From positions 1 through 50,065 of the forward strand of contig NZ_JADPKS010000077.1 in assembly GCF_023074175.1 (NCBI RefSeq): a stretch of 50,065 nt of DNA, in the 5' to 3' direction. Of the stretch, positions 1 through 8,517 are shown piece after piece. The DNA is from Bradyrhizobium sp. 139. GTDB taxonomy: Bacteria; Pseudomonadota; Alphaproteobacteria; Rhizobiales; Xanthobacteraceae. The position numbers and the translations under genes were made by a program. The notes beneath the pieces were generated by a model. That model ran no database searches, was not told the origin of the DNA, and worked only from the letters and a program-made list of their open reading frames with translations. Each line of letters starts with the position of its first letter. Within the stretch, counting starts at the first letter, position 1.

Positions 1-37
1 GCAGAAAGCTCGGCTGATCCCGGCTGACACCGGTCTT

Positions 38-71
38 GAAGGTACGATTCGTCATGCCGAATCGTACCTTC
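38..71. other. Perfect 14-bp hairpin near the left edge
   Basis: Positions 38-51 and 58-71 are perfect reverse complements with a 6-nt loop. No gene is visible from 1 to 176. No T-run follows on either strand, so it is only a possible terminator, either for a gene left of the window or for the minus-strand gene ending at 177. It could also be another intergenic repeat. Confidence 0.4.
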
Positions 72-176
72 CTTCGCTATAAGAATCTTGCCCAGTCTCT
101 TCGCTCTACCCAGCCTACGGGCTAGCCCGATCGAAGCTGCGGACAGCGCGAAGCTAGATACCAAAGCCAGTATCGG

Positions 177-1586
177 CTACCGCCGCGCGGCGAGCACGTT
201 CGAAGGAGCCGCTTGCAACGCTGCGCGCCTCTCGACGAGGGCATGATTGAACAGTTCGAGCACCAAGCCAAAGGCTGCCAGTTCCTCCTCCTCGATGGCA
301 CCGTCGTCGTAGCAGCCGAGCGTTTCCTCAATGAGGGCGTCGACCTCCTGCTGCATGGCCAGCAGTTCGTGGTCGAATTCCGCGGTGCGCACCTTGGAAA
401 CCATGGCCAGAATTCTGTGGCGATGGCTGGTATTCTCGTCCCTTTCGTCCCGATTTAGATACTGACGCAGCCAAGCGCCGGCCGAACCAATGCCGGAGAG
501 AAGCAGGAGCGCAAACCAGAAGTAGTCGCCGTATCTGTCGAGGAAGGTGCGTTCAGTCCCGTCGATGACGGCCGCCGCTCCCCGATGTACCGGCAGCTCG
601 CCTTCTTTCTCCGTGTCCGGCTTGGTGATTTGCGCAGCGCCAGGCACTTGCCTGGCAATCGCCTGCCGGAGGGCGAATTGCTGGCGGTAAAACGCCGCAA
701 CTGTCGTTTCGGACAAGGCTTTCCGTGCGACGATCAAATGACTGACACTGACCGTCTCCACCTTGTCATCCGGCCAGGCTGGATTCGCATTGAAAATGCT
801 TGGTGGAATTTCCTCCGATTCATAACGCGGATGCTTCAAGGCGATGGCTTCCGCTGCGTCGATCGCGAGAAATTTCGGCTCGCCACGCGCCCGGGCGGTC
901 GCGGCGATAGCGTCGGCGGTTATCTTGCTGTCGAGCGGACCGACCGCCATGAATGCGTCGAGGCTCGGGTCACGCGCCATTTCCTCGATTTGACCCGTGC
1001 CGAACTGCGTAACCGCGACCTTGTCCGCCTCCACGCCGGCGGCGCTCAGGATGACCCTCAGCAACGCGGCGTTCGCCGGGGTCCCGCCGATCACTCCCAC
1101 CCTGCGCCCTGCGAGATCGGCGACCTCCTTGATTTTCGGCCCCGGCTTTCGCTTGGCTCCCTTGGAGCCCTTGCCCGCAGGTCCCGAAGAAGCCCACAGC
1201 ACGACGAAATTCTTGCGCAAGATGACGACTGTTTGCGCGTCCGCCGGCATCTCCAGATCGCCACGACCGACGGCAAGGTCGGCCTTGCCGGCGCCGAGCA
1301 GAGCGAGAGCTTCGGCCGCCCCGGCAGTCGCGATCGGAGACAGTTTCACGGTCCTGCTTTCATTGGCAAAGGCCTCGGTCATCGCCTCAATCACTTTGTG
1401 ATCGTTGCTTCCCGGCGGTCCGACGGCAATGCGGAGAGTGATCGGCCGCAGCGCATAATACAATGTGCCCGCAGCGGCTCCGAAAATAAGAAATCCAATG
1501 GCCAAAATCAGCAGCAGGGTCTTGCCCCTTCTCCGACCTCGGCGGGCTGCGTCAGTACGTTTCATCGGGGCATCAGACGAGGACAT
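177..1586 (-). CDS. TAXI-family (TRAP-type) solute-binding protein, membrane anchored
   Basis: Seen: 469 residues from ATG 1586 (MSSSDAPMKR); a second ATG lies at 1565. A basic N-terminus leads into a membrane segment at about 23-45, then a periplasmic binding-protein fold (ITLRIAVGPPGSNDH, then LAVGRGDLEMP). A second membrane segment at about 352-372 is followed by a 97-residue charged, probably helical cytoplasmic tail. Known: TAXI/NMT1-like proteins bind small organic ligands for TRAP transporters. Inferred: with two membrane anchors and a cytoplasmic tail it may sense or relay rather than feed a transporter, as no DctM/DctQ-like gene is nearby. The open frame runs upstream to 2183 but overlaps the divergent gene at 1737, so a start near 1586 is preferred. 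Confidence 0.8.
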   Translation of the reverse strand: MSSSDAPMKRTDAARRGRRRGKTLLLILAIGFLIFGAAAGTLYYALRPITLRIAVGPPGSNDHKVIEAMTEAFANESRTVKLSPIATAGAAEALALLGAGKADLAVGRGDLEMPADAQTVVILRKNFVVLWASSGPAGKGSKGAKRKPGPKIKEVADLAGRRVGVIGGTPANAALLRVILSAAGVEADKVAVTQFGTGQIEEMARDPSLDAFMAVGPLDSKITADAIAATARARGEPKFLAIDAAEAIALKHPRYESEEIPPSIFNANPAWPDDKVETVSVSHLIVARKALSETTVAAFYRQQFALRQAIARQVPGAAQITKPDTEKEGELPVHRGAAAVIDGTERTFLDRYGDYFWFALLLLSGIGSAGAWLRQYLNRDERDENTSHRHRILAMVSKVRTAEFDHELLAMQQEVDALIEETLGCYDDGAIEEEELAAFGLVLELFNHALVERRAALQAAPSNVLAARR

Positions 1587-1736
1587 TTGCCGCTGCCGGT
1601 CGGAGGTCAAAATCGCTGCCTGCTTTGGCAGGATATCATGTTCTTCTGGATGACGGTGCACCACCTTGATCCACCCCATCAAATAGATCACCATCGCGCC
1701 TCTAACCGCTCTCGGCAGGAGGAGCGAGGAACGCCA

Positions 1737-2897
1737 ATGAACGCACCCCCCGGCGTCGACTTGGTCGAACGTGCCCGCGCACTCGCGCCGCTGATTGCGG
1801 GCGAGGCTGACGAGATCGAGCGGATGCGGCGGCTGACGCCGGACGTCGTCAACGCGCTGATCGAGAACGGACTCTATCGCGCGCTGCTGCCGCAGAGTCT
1901 TGGTGGCGCGGAAGCCTCGCCGGAAGCGTTCATGCAGATGCTGGAGGAGATCGCGAAGGCGGACGCCTCCACAGCCTGGTGCCTCGGCCAGTGCAGCGTC
2001 TGCGCGATGATCGCGGCCTCGCTTGATCACGACACCGCGCGGGAGATCTTCAATACGGCGCCCGGCATCCTTGCCTGGGGCGCGGTGGCGCATGAGGCGC
2101 GCGCGGTCGAGGGCGGCTATCGCGCCACGGCGCGCTGGGATTTTGCCTCGGGCTCGCGGCAGGCGAGCTGGCTGGGAGCGCATGTGCGCATCATCGGCGC
2201 CGACGGCACGCCGCGAAAAAATGCCGACGGCTCACCGGAGCTGCGCACCATTTTGTTTCCTGTTGCGAGCGCCGTACTGCACGACGTCTGGCAGGCGATC
2301 GGGCTTGCCGGCACCGGCACGGACTCATATGAGGTGAGCGACCTCTTCGTGCCCGAGCGCTTCACGGCGTTCCGCGACGTGCCGTCGGCGCTGCACGAGA
2401 AAGGCCCGCTTTACAGGATCGGCACCGGCTCGACCTTCAGCCTCGGCTTTGCCGCGGTGTCGCTCGGCATCGCGCGCGCCACGCTGGACGCCGCGATCGC
2501 GTTGGCGCGCAGCAAGCACCAGTCGCTCGCGGCCAGCACGATGCGCGACAACCAGGCTGTCCAGGGATTGATCGGCCGCACCGAGGGCGACCTGCGCGCC
2601 GCCCGCGCCTATCTCTATGCAACCGCAAACGCGATGTGGCGCGACCTCAGCACGACCGGCGAATTCAGTCCAGCGCATCGGAGCGCAGTTCGCCTCGCCG
2701 CGACCTGGACCATCCATCAATCGGCCAATGTGGTCGACGCTGCCTATCACATGGCCGGCGCCACGGCCGTGTTCCGCAGCAACCCGTTCGAGCGGCGCTT
2801 TCGCGATATGCACGCCATCACCCAGCAGATCCAGGCGCGCGACACGCATTACGAGGATGTGGGCAAGATGATTTTGTGGGGCGCGGGGCCCGCGTGA
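1737..2897 (+). CDS. Acyl-CoA dehydrogenase-fold flavoprotein (HsaA/DszC-like monooxygenase type)
   Basis: Seen: 386 residues starting MNAPPGVDLVERARALAP, after an AGGAGG-type ribosome site at about 1717-1723. The N-terminal helical domain (RLTPDVVNALIENGLYRALL), beta domain (YRATARWDFASGS) and C-terminal helical bundle (FRDMHAITQQIQARDTHYE) follow the acyl-CoA dehydrogenase superfamily order. Known: members with this C-terminal pattern are often FMNH2/FADH2-dependent (group D) monooxygenases rather than true acyl-CoA dehydrogenases. Inferred: oxidation or hydroxylation of an unknown, possibly aromatic, substrate. It stands alone, divergent from the TAXI protein; no flavin reductase partner is adjacent. 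The family call is firm, the substrate is not. Confidence 0.85.
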   Translation: MNAPPGVDLVERARALAPLIAGEADEIERMRRLTPDVVNALIENGLYRALLPQSLGGAEASPEAFMQMLEEIAKADASTAWCLGQCSVCAMIAASLDHDTAREIFNTAPGILAWGAVAHEARAVEGGYRATARWDFASGSRQASWLGAHVRIIGADGTPRKNADGSPELRTILFPVASAVLHDVWQAIGLAGTGTDSYEVSDLFVPERFTAFRDVPSALHEKGPLYRIGTGSTFSLGFAAVSLGIARATLDAAIALARSKHQSLAASTMRDNQAVQGLIGRTEGDLRAARAYLYATANAMWRDLSTTGEFSPAHRSAVRLAATWTIHQSANVVDAAYHMAGATAVFRSNPFERRFRDMHAITQQIQARDTHYEDVGKMILWGAGPA

Positions 2898-2917
2898 TGC
2901 TCGACGAGGGCGGATTT

Positions 2918-2949
2918 CCTTCACCTCTCCCCAGCGGGAGAGGTGAAGG
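2918..2949. repeat. Intergenic palindrome of the CCTCTCCC/GGGAGAGG type
   Basis: Arms 2918-2931 and 2936-2949 are perfect 14-bp reverse complements with a 4-nt loop. Related hairpins occur at 23298-23320 and 23405-23425. It lies between convergent genes ending at 2897 and 3051, where it could end transcription from both sides, although no T-run follows. Confidence 0.7.
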
Positions 2950-3050
2950 GAGCGCCGCGCCGAGCGTCCGCGCACCACGTTTGGTGCAACCAAAGCATCG
3001 ACGGCCCTCTGCGTTTGCATATGCGATCGCCCTGTCGGGAGCGACGAGCA

Positions 3051-5219
3051 TCACGCCACCAGCGCGGCATCCTCATCGTCGGCGTCGATTCCGCGTTGCG
3101 CGGCGAGCAGGCTGATGATCTCCGCATTCGGCCGGGCCTTGCTGAACAGAAAGCCCTGGCCTTCGTCGCAGCCTTCGGCCCGCAGGCAGCTCAGCTCGGC
3201 TTCGGTCTCGACGCCCTCGGCGGTGATGGTGACCCCTAAGCCCTTGCCGAGGCTGACGATGGAACGGATGATCGCCTGGGCCTCGCGGTTGGCCCCGAGG
3301 TCGCGCACGAAGGACTGGTCGATCTTGATCTTGTCGAACGGGAAGCTGCGCAAATAGCTGAGGCTGGAATAGCCGGTGCCGAAATCGTCCATGGAGATGC
3401 GCACGCCGAGCGCGCGCAGCGCATGCAACGTCGCCAGCACCTGGGCGCTCTTCTCCAAGAGCAGCGTCTCGGTGATCTCGAGCTCGAGCCGCCGCGGCGG
3501 CAGGCCGGAATGCTTCAGCGCGTCGGTGACGATCGAGAGCAGATTGCCGCTGCGGAACTGAAGCGGCGACAGGTTCACGGCGACGCGAACGTCGTCGGGC
3601 CAGGTCGCGGCATCGAGGCAGGCCCGGCGCAGCATCAAGCCGCCGAGCGGATTGATCAGGCCGGTTTCCTCGGCGACCGGAATGAACTCGGCCGGCGAGA
3701 CCATGCCGCGCTCGGCATGCGGCCAGCGCACCAGTGCCTCGAAGCCGGTGATGCGCCCGCTCTGGAGGTCGATCAACGGCTGGTAGTACGGGCGCAGCCC
3801 GTCGTTCTGGATCGCGTCGCGCAGCTCGACTTCGATCTTGCGGCGGCTCTGCGCTTTGGCGTCGAGCGCGGCCTCGAAGAACGCAAACGTGCCGCGGGCG
3901 TCCAGCTTGGCGCGCGACAGCGCCATGCCGGCGCTCTTGAGCAGCTTTTCGGAATCGTCGCCGTCGCCGGGCGCCATCGCGATGCCGATGGAGGCGCCGA
4001 TCACCACGGAATGCCCATCGAGCAGATAGGGATCGGCGATGGCTTCCAAGAGACGCTTGGCCAGCATCACCGCATCCTCGGGACGCGCCAGCCCGCTCTG
4101 CACGATCGCGAACTCGTCGGAATTGAGCCGGGCCAGCGCGTCTTCCTCGCGCAAGGTGGAGCGCAGCCGCTTGGCGACGCCGCGCAGGAGCTTGTCGCCG
4201 ATCGCGTGTCCCAACGTGTCGTTGACTGCCTTGAAATTGTCGAGCCCCAGCATCAGCAGCGCGACCTTGTCGGTGCTGCGCCGCGTATGCAGCAACATCT
4301 CGTCCACCTGCTGGCGCAGCAGGCTGCGGTTGGGCAGCCCGGTCAGCCCGTCATGCTGGGCCATGAAGGCGAGCCGCGCCTCGGCGCGCTTGCGTTCGGT
4401 GATGTCCATCAGCGCGACCAGCACCGCGGGCCGCTCGGCATAGGTCAGTTCGCGCGAATAGATCGCAAGGTCGATCAGCGCGCCGTCGGCCTTGACGTGC
4501 TTCCAGGTGCGCCCGGCCTGCTCCTCGCCGGTCGGATCGGCAGTCCAGGGCGGCTCGCTGTCGAAGGCCTGAATGGAGCGGATCGTCAGCTTCTCGAACT
4601 CGGGGCGGCTATAGCCGTAATGCGCAATCGCGGCATCGTTGACGCCGAGGATGCGCTCGTCGTCGAGCGCACAGACGATCATGGGGACGGGATTGCCGTC
4701 GAACAGCAGGCGGAACGAGGCCTCGCGCTGCTTCAATTCGGTGATGTCGACGCGCAGGCCGACCACGCCGCCGTCCTCAGTCAGCCGCTCGTCGATCAGG
4801 ATGACGCGGCCGTCCGCGAGCTTCTGCTCGTGGCGCGCGCCGGGCTGATAGAGCTTTTGCAGCCGCTCGGCGATCCACTCGTCCTCGTGGCCGGCCGCCT
4901 CGGGATAGTCGCCGCGGGCGACGCCGATGCGCAGCGTGTCTTCGAGGCGCGCGCCTTCTGCGAACAGATCCGCCGTCTTGCTGTAGATCTCGGCGTATTT
5001 CCTGTTCCAGAGCACATAGCGGCCTTCGGCATCGAGAAACACGATGCCCTGCGGCAGCATATCGATGGCCTGGCGCAGACGCTCATGGGATTTACGCGCC
5101 TCGGCGATTGCAGCTTCCGCCTCGGCGCGGCTGCGCAGCAGCGCGTCGCGTTCGGCAGGCGGATGCGGCGCGCGCGCAAAGCGCGGCTTGCGCGGCTGTC
5201 GGCCGGTCCTGGCAAGCAC
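3051..5219 (-). CDS. PAS-PAS-GGDEF-EAL protein; probable c-di-GMP phosphodiesterase
   Basis: Seen: two PAS domains (first near MLPQGIVFLDAEGRYVLWN, second near LLFDGNPVPMIVCALDD), a GGDEF domain and an EAL domain. The GGDEF site reads NSDEF (about residues 366-370), the metal-binding aspartate of the usual LDLDxFK is glycine (LGLDNFKAVND), and DMALYRAK reads GMALSRAK. The cyclase half is therefore probably inactive. The EAL half keeps EALVRW, NLSPLQF, EITET, DDFGTGYSSL, KIDQSF, EGVET and GQGF. Inferred: it degrades c-di-GMP under PAS control. The start is uncertain: the frame is open to a TTG at 5558, but protein-like sequence begins only near the GTG at 5219 (722 residues). A c-di-GMP-binding PilZ protein lies at 29819. 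Confidence 0.85.
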   Translation of the reverse strand: MLARTGRQPRKPRFARAPHPPAERDALLRSRAEAEAAIAEARKSHERLRQAIDMLPQGIVFLDAEGRYVLWNRKYAEIYSKTADLFAEGARLEDTLRIGVARGDYPEAAGHEDEWIAERLQKLYQPGARHEQKLADGRVILIDERLTEDGGVVGLRVDITELKQREASFRLLFDGNPVPMIVCALDDERILGVNDAAIAHYGYSRPEFEKLTIRSIQAFDSEPPWTADPTGEEQAGRTWKHVKADGALIDLAIYSRELTYAERPAVLVALMDITERKRAEARLAFMAQHDGLTGLPNRSLLRQQVDEMLLHTRRSTDKVALLMLGLDNFKAVNDTLGHAIGDKLLRGVAKRLRSTLREEDALARLNSDEFAIVQSGLARPEDAVMLAKRLLEAIADPYLLDGHSVVIGASIGIAMAPGDGDDSEKLLKSAGMALSRAKLDARGTFAFFEAALDAKAQSRRKIEVELRDAIQNDGLRPYYQPLIDLQSGRITGFEALVRWPHAERGMVSPAEFIPVAEETGLINPLGGLMLRRACLDAATWPDDVRVAVNLSPLQFRSGNLLSIVTDALKHSGLPPRRLELEITETLLLEKSAQVLATLHALRALGVRISMDDFGTGYSSLSYLRSFPFDKIKIDQSFVRDLGANREAQAIIRSIVSLGKGLGVTITAEGVETEAELSCLRAEGCDEGQGFLFSKARPNAEIISLLAAQRGIDADDEDAALVA

Positions 5220-5688
5220 GCTTTGCTTTCGTTTCTTTGTTCTTCGAGACCCCAAACTCAACTCACTACGTCCCAGTCGCGCCCAGCGGCTGCAAGTCTT
5301 GGAGCAAGTGTCTGAAGGAAAAGTAATCTTCGGTGGCTTGACGGTTGGATGCACGGCCTGGCGGCAGCGAGAAAGCAGCCCCTCTTGCCCGTTTGCGAGG
5401 CGCGGCAGCGCCGGCAGGCGCGCCAAGCCCATCGCATCGTCGTTATCGGAGAGCGTGATGGCGCAAAATTGCGCGCTGCCTTGAACAATTTCCGGGATCG
5501 CGCGCGATTGCATGCCGGGGGGAGTGAGTCCGCGTCCCCACGCACGAATTTTGGTCAATGCATGAGAGGGTTATCGCGCCGTTAAAAATCGACCGGCCCC
5601 GCGCAAGGAACTGCGAGTTTTGGACGATCTTTCAGCCGAAGGGCTGTTTCTTATCCCTGAGGCGGCGTTTGGGCTATAAAGACGCAGC
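5220..5688. other. Leader region between the EAL gene and mepA
   Basis: 469 bases. The right part is the upstream open frame of the minus-strand EAL protein and does not look coding. A TATAAA box at 5675-5680 lies only 8 nt before the mepA start codon. A small hairpin (5633-5637 with 5642-5646) is followed by TTTCTT. No other gene is seen. Confidence 0.4.
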
Positions 5689-6633
5689 ATGAGTTCCCGC
5701 CGCATCATTCCTCTCCTGCTTTTCATGACAGTCCTGACCGCCGGCGCCGCGCTGGGCCAGGACAAGGGTAGCGTCAATCCGAAAGCGCTGCCGCCGCTCG
5801 CCAACCCGAACGATCCCAAGATCGGCGCCAAGGAGCTGTTCGCGCGAAAACTGTTGCCGTCGAGGGGGCCGGCACATGTCATCGGCTCCTACGTCAAGGG
5901 CTGTATCGGCGGCGCCATGCCGATGCCGCTCAACGGCGACAATTGGCAGGTGATGCGGCTGTCGCGCAACCGCAGCTATGGTCATCCCGAGATGATCGCG
6001 CTGATCAAGCGACTCGCGGCCAGGGCGCGCAAGGACGCCGGCTGGCCCGGCATCCTGGTCGGCGACATCGCTCAGCCGCGCGGGGGCCCTGCGCTGTCCG
6101 GCCACGCCAGCCATCAGATCGGTCTCGATGCCGACATCTGGCTGACGCCGATGCCGGACCATCGCCTCTCCCGCGAAGAGCGCGAGGACATGTCGGCGGT
6201 GATGATGGTGCGCCAGGACCGGCTCGACATCGATCCGAAGGTGTTCACATCAGGCCATGTGCTGGTGCTGCGCGATGCCGCGCAGGAGCCGGCGGTGCAG
6301 CGCATCTTCGTCAATGCCGCGATCAAGAAGGCGCTGTGCCGCGAAGCCAGGGACGACCGCTCCTGGCTGTCGAAGATCCGGCCGTGGTGGGGCCACGACT
6401 ATCATTTCCACATCCGCATGCGCTGCCCGCCGGGCGCCGGCGAATGCGAGAGCCAGCCGTCGCAATCCGAGGACGAAGGCTGCAAGGACTCCGATCTCGC
6501 TTATTGGTTTTCGGACGCAGTGCTGCACCCGAAGCCGCCGCCGGAGCCGCCAAAGCCGAAACCGCCAATGACGCTGGCGCAGATGCCGGCGGCCTGCAAG
6601 GCGGTGCTGAACGCGAAGGATGCGAAGCCGTAA
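5689..6633 (+). CDS. mepA: Penicillin-insensitive murein endopeptidase MepA
   Basis: Seen: 314 residues with a signal peptide (IIPLLLFMTVLTAGAALGQ) and the LAS-metallopeptidase zinc motifs: HQIGLDAD, with H142 and D149 seven residues apart, and a C-terminal HDYHFHIRM. A proline-rich stretch (about 280-295) precedes the end. Known: MepA cleaves D-alanyl-meso-diaminopimelate cross-links in periplasmic murein and is insensitive to beta-lactams. Length and motifs fit the family. No clear ribosome site precedes the ATG. The next gene on this strand is modA, about 390 bp away behind a repeat, so mepA is probably monocistronic. Confidence 0.93.
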   Translation: MSSRRIIPLLLFMTVLTAGAALGQDKGSVNPKALPPLANPNDPKIGAKELFARKLLPSRGPAHVIGSYVKGCIGGAMPMPLNGDNWQVMRLSRNRSYGHPEMIALIKRLAARARKDAGWPGILVGDIAQPRGGPALSGHASHQIGLDADIWLTPMPDHRLSREEREDMSAVMMVRQDRLDIDPKVFTSGHVLVLRDAAQEPAVQRIFVNAAIKKALCREARDDRSWLSKIRPWWGHDYHFHIRMRCPPGAGECESQPSQSEDEGCKDSDLAYWFSDAVLHPKPPPEPPKPKPPMTLAQMPAACKAVLNAKDAKP

Positions 6634-6668
6634 CGCACGTGTGTGCACATTGCGTGCCCCCACCACTG

Positions 6669-6820
6669 AAGTCCCGGACAAGCGTCAGCGCAGATCCGGG
6701 ACCATACCCCCAGGGAGACGTCGCGGCACGAGCTAGTAACTCCGAGTCTTCGCCAAACACACGCTTGTCCGGGATGACGAGCGGAGAGAGATCGTGCTGT
6801 TGGCTTATCCGGGATGACGA
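6669..6820. repeat. Dispersed repeat family A, copy 1
   Basis: It begins GTCCCGGACAAGCG and ends CTTGTCCGGGATGACGA, repeated once as TTATCCGGGATGACGA, so the ends are inverted repeats around a variable centre containing CTTCGCCAAAC. Copies 2 and 3 are at 29635-29797 and 32075-32253. It sits downstream of mepA and is noncoding. Confidence 0.75.
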
Positions 6821-6859
6821 ACCAGGTGATTGGCCGGCACCAGGCTCATGCGCCGCCCT

Positions 6860-6887
6860 TTGACCTGAGGCCCCGGCCTGCTATCTT
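6860..6887 (+). promoter_or_regulatory. Sigma70-like promoter for modABC
   Basis: TTGACC (6860-6865), a 16-nt spacer and TATCTT (6882-6887). Transcription would start near 6894, about 130 nt before modA. A ModE-type operator could not be identified with confidence. Confidence 0.5.
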
Positions 6888-7026
6888 CGCGCGTCGCGAT
6901 ATCCCTGCCGGCCGTAAGCCGCTGCCGGGCCCCGTGGAACAGCGCTTCCGCCCGTCGCACCTGACCCACCCAACGCCAGATTTGCGCGTGCACCAGCGCG
7001 CGCTGGGCTCGCACGGAGCGCACCCC

Positions 7027-7806
7027 ATGTTTCGTATTGCCGGGCTTTTCACCGCCTTCGTGATCCTCGCGGCGCTCTCGCCTGCGGCCGCCGAGGACAA
7101 GACCATCACCGTGTTCGCCGCCGCCTCGATGAAGAACGCGCTCGACGAGGTCGATGCCGCCTACACCGCCAAGACCGGCATCAAGTTCAGCGTCAGCTAT
7201 GCCGCGAGTTCGGTGCTGGCCAGGCAGATCGAGCAGGGCGCGCCGGCCGACGTGTTCGTCTCGGCCGACACCGACTGGATGGACTATGCGATCTCCAAGA
7301 AGACCATCAACGAGCCGACCCGCGTCAATTTGCTCGGCAACAGCATCGTGCTGATCGCGCCGAAGGACTCCAAGATTGACAACGTCACCATCGCGCAGGG
7401 CTTCGATCTCGCAAAGCTCGCCGGCGACGGCAGGATCGCGACCGGCGACGTCAGGTCGGTGCCGGCAGGAAAATATGCCAAGGCGGCGCTGGAGAAGCTG
7501 GGGGCCTGGCAGGCGGCCGAGCCGAAATTAGCGATGGCCGAGAGCGTGCGCGCCGCGCTGACGCTGGTCGCCCGCGGCGAGGCCAATTTCGGCATCGTCT
7601 ATTCCACCGACGCCAAGGTCGAGCCCGGCGTGAAGATCGTCGGCACCTTCCCAGCGGATTCGCATCCTGCGATCATCTATCCGGTCGCGGCGACCACCGC
7701 GGCGAAGCCGGAGACCAATGGCTATCTCGCTTTCCTGCGCACGACCGCCGCCAAGACCATTTTGGAAAAATACGGCTTCAGATTCCTGATCAGCCCAACC
7801 ACTTGA
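7027..7806 (+). CDS. modA: Molybdate ABC transporter, periplasmic binding protein
   Basis: Seen: 259 residues starting MFRIAGLFTAF, with a signal peptide ending AAAEDKTITVFAAASM. The AAASM motif near the mature N-terminus, QGAPADVFVSAD and the late VARGEANFGIVYSTDA are typical of ModA. Known: it binds molybdate or tungstate and delivers it to ModBC. The gap to modB is 13 nt and the order is the canonical modABC. The in-frame extension to 6814 is rejected because the signal peptide starts at 7027. Confidence 0.95.
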   Translation: MFRIAGLFTAFVILAALSPAAAEDKTITVFAAASMKNALDEVDAAYTAKTGIKFSVSYAASSVLARQIEQGAPADVFVSADTDWMDYAISKKTINEPTRVNLLGNSIVLIAPKDSKIDNVTIAQGFDLAKLAGDGRIATGDVRSVPAGKYAKAALEKLGAWQAAEPKLAMAESVRAALTLVARGEANFGIVYSTDAKVEPGVKIVGTFPADSHPAIIYPVAATTAAKPETNGYLAFLRTTAAKTILEKYGFRFLISPTT

Positions 7807-7819
7807 TGCTTGCCCCTTG

Positions 7820-8515
7820 ATGCTCGACATTTCTCCCGCCGAGTGGACGGCGATCCTGCTCTCGCTCAGGGTCGCCGTCATGGCCACGCTGGTCGCAACG
7901 CCGTTCGGCATTGCGCTGGCATGGCTGCTCGCCCGCAAGGATTTTTGGGGCAAGCCGGTGCTCGACGCGCTGGTGCATCTGCCGCTGGTGCTGCCGCCGG
8001 TCGTCACCGGCTATCTCCTGCTCCTCACCTTCGGCCGACGCGGCCTCGTCGGCAGCTTCCTTGCCGATCATCTCGGCATCGTCTTTGCTTTTCGCTGGAC
8101 CGGCGCTGCGCTCGCCTGTGGCCTGATGTCGTTCCCACTCCTGGTGCGCCCGATCCGGCTGTCGATCGAGGCGATCGACCGCCGGCTCGAGCAGGCCGCC
8201 GAAACGCTCGGCGCCGCCCCCTGGAAGGTGTTCTTCACGGTGACGCTGCCGCTGGCGCTACCGGGCGTGCTCGCCGGCATGGTGCTCGGCTTTGCCAAGG
8301 CGATCGGCGAGTTCGGCGCAACCATCACCTTCGTCTCCAATATTCCCGGCGAGACGCAGACGATTTCCTCCGCGATCTATTCGCTGATCCAGACGCCCGA
8401 CGGTGATGCGGCTGCGGGACGACTCGTGATCGTCTCGATCGTGCTCGCGCTCGGCGCGTTGATTGCTGCAGAATGGTTCGCCCGCCGCGCCATCGCGCGA
8501 TTGCACGGGAACTGA
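7820..8515 (+). CDS. modB: Molybdate ABC transporter permease
   Basis: Seen: 231 residues, about five to six membrane segments, and the ABC permease cytoplasmic loop (EAAETLGAAPWKVFFTVTLP style, read here as EQAAETLGAAPWKVF) followed by FAKAIGEFGATITFVSNIPG, which is characteristic of ModB/CysT-type permeases. The ATG at 7820 is preferred to the adjoining in-frame TTG at 7817. Known: it forms the homodimeric inner-membrane channel for molybdate. The stop is two bases before the modC start, so translation is probably coupled. Confidence 0.95.
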   Translation: MLDISPAEWTAILLSLRVAVMATLVATPFGIALAWLLARKDFWGKPVLDALVHLPLVLPPVVTGYLLLLTFGRRGLVGSFLADHLGIVFAFRWTGAALACGLMSFPLLVRPIRLSIEAIDRRLEQAAETLGAAPWKVFFTVTLPLALPGVLAGMVLGFAKAIGEFGATITFVSNIPGETQTISSAIYSLIQTPDGDAAAGRLVIVSIVLALGALIAAEWFARRAIARLHGN

Positions 8516-8517
8516 TC

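Larger units (their letters stand above)
6634..7026. other. mepA-modA intergenic region
   Basis: 393 bases, holding a family-A dispersed repeat (6669-6820), a sigma70-like promoter (6860-6887) and a leader of roughly 130 nt before modA. The modA frame is open through the leader to 6814, but that stretch has no protein-like features and precedes a clean signal peptide. Confidence 0.6.

Noticed and set aside
1..110. Possible 3' end of a tRNA or rRNA at the left edge
   Set aside because: There is a perfect hairpin but no T-loop consensus or acceptor stem; it does not fold as a tRNA.
3423..5315. 630-residue plus-strand open frame
   Set aside because: It is antisense to the EAL protein and its composition (Gln, Arg, His, Asp rich) is that of a GC-rich shadow frame.
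6881..6920. ModE-type operator near the modABC promoter
   Set aside because: A CGATAT word is present but no convincing inverted partner at the expected spacing was found.
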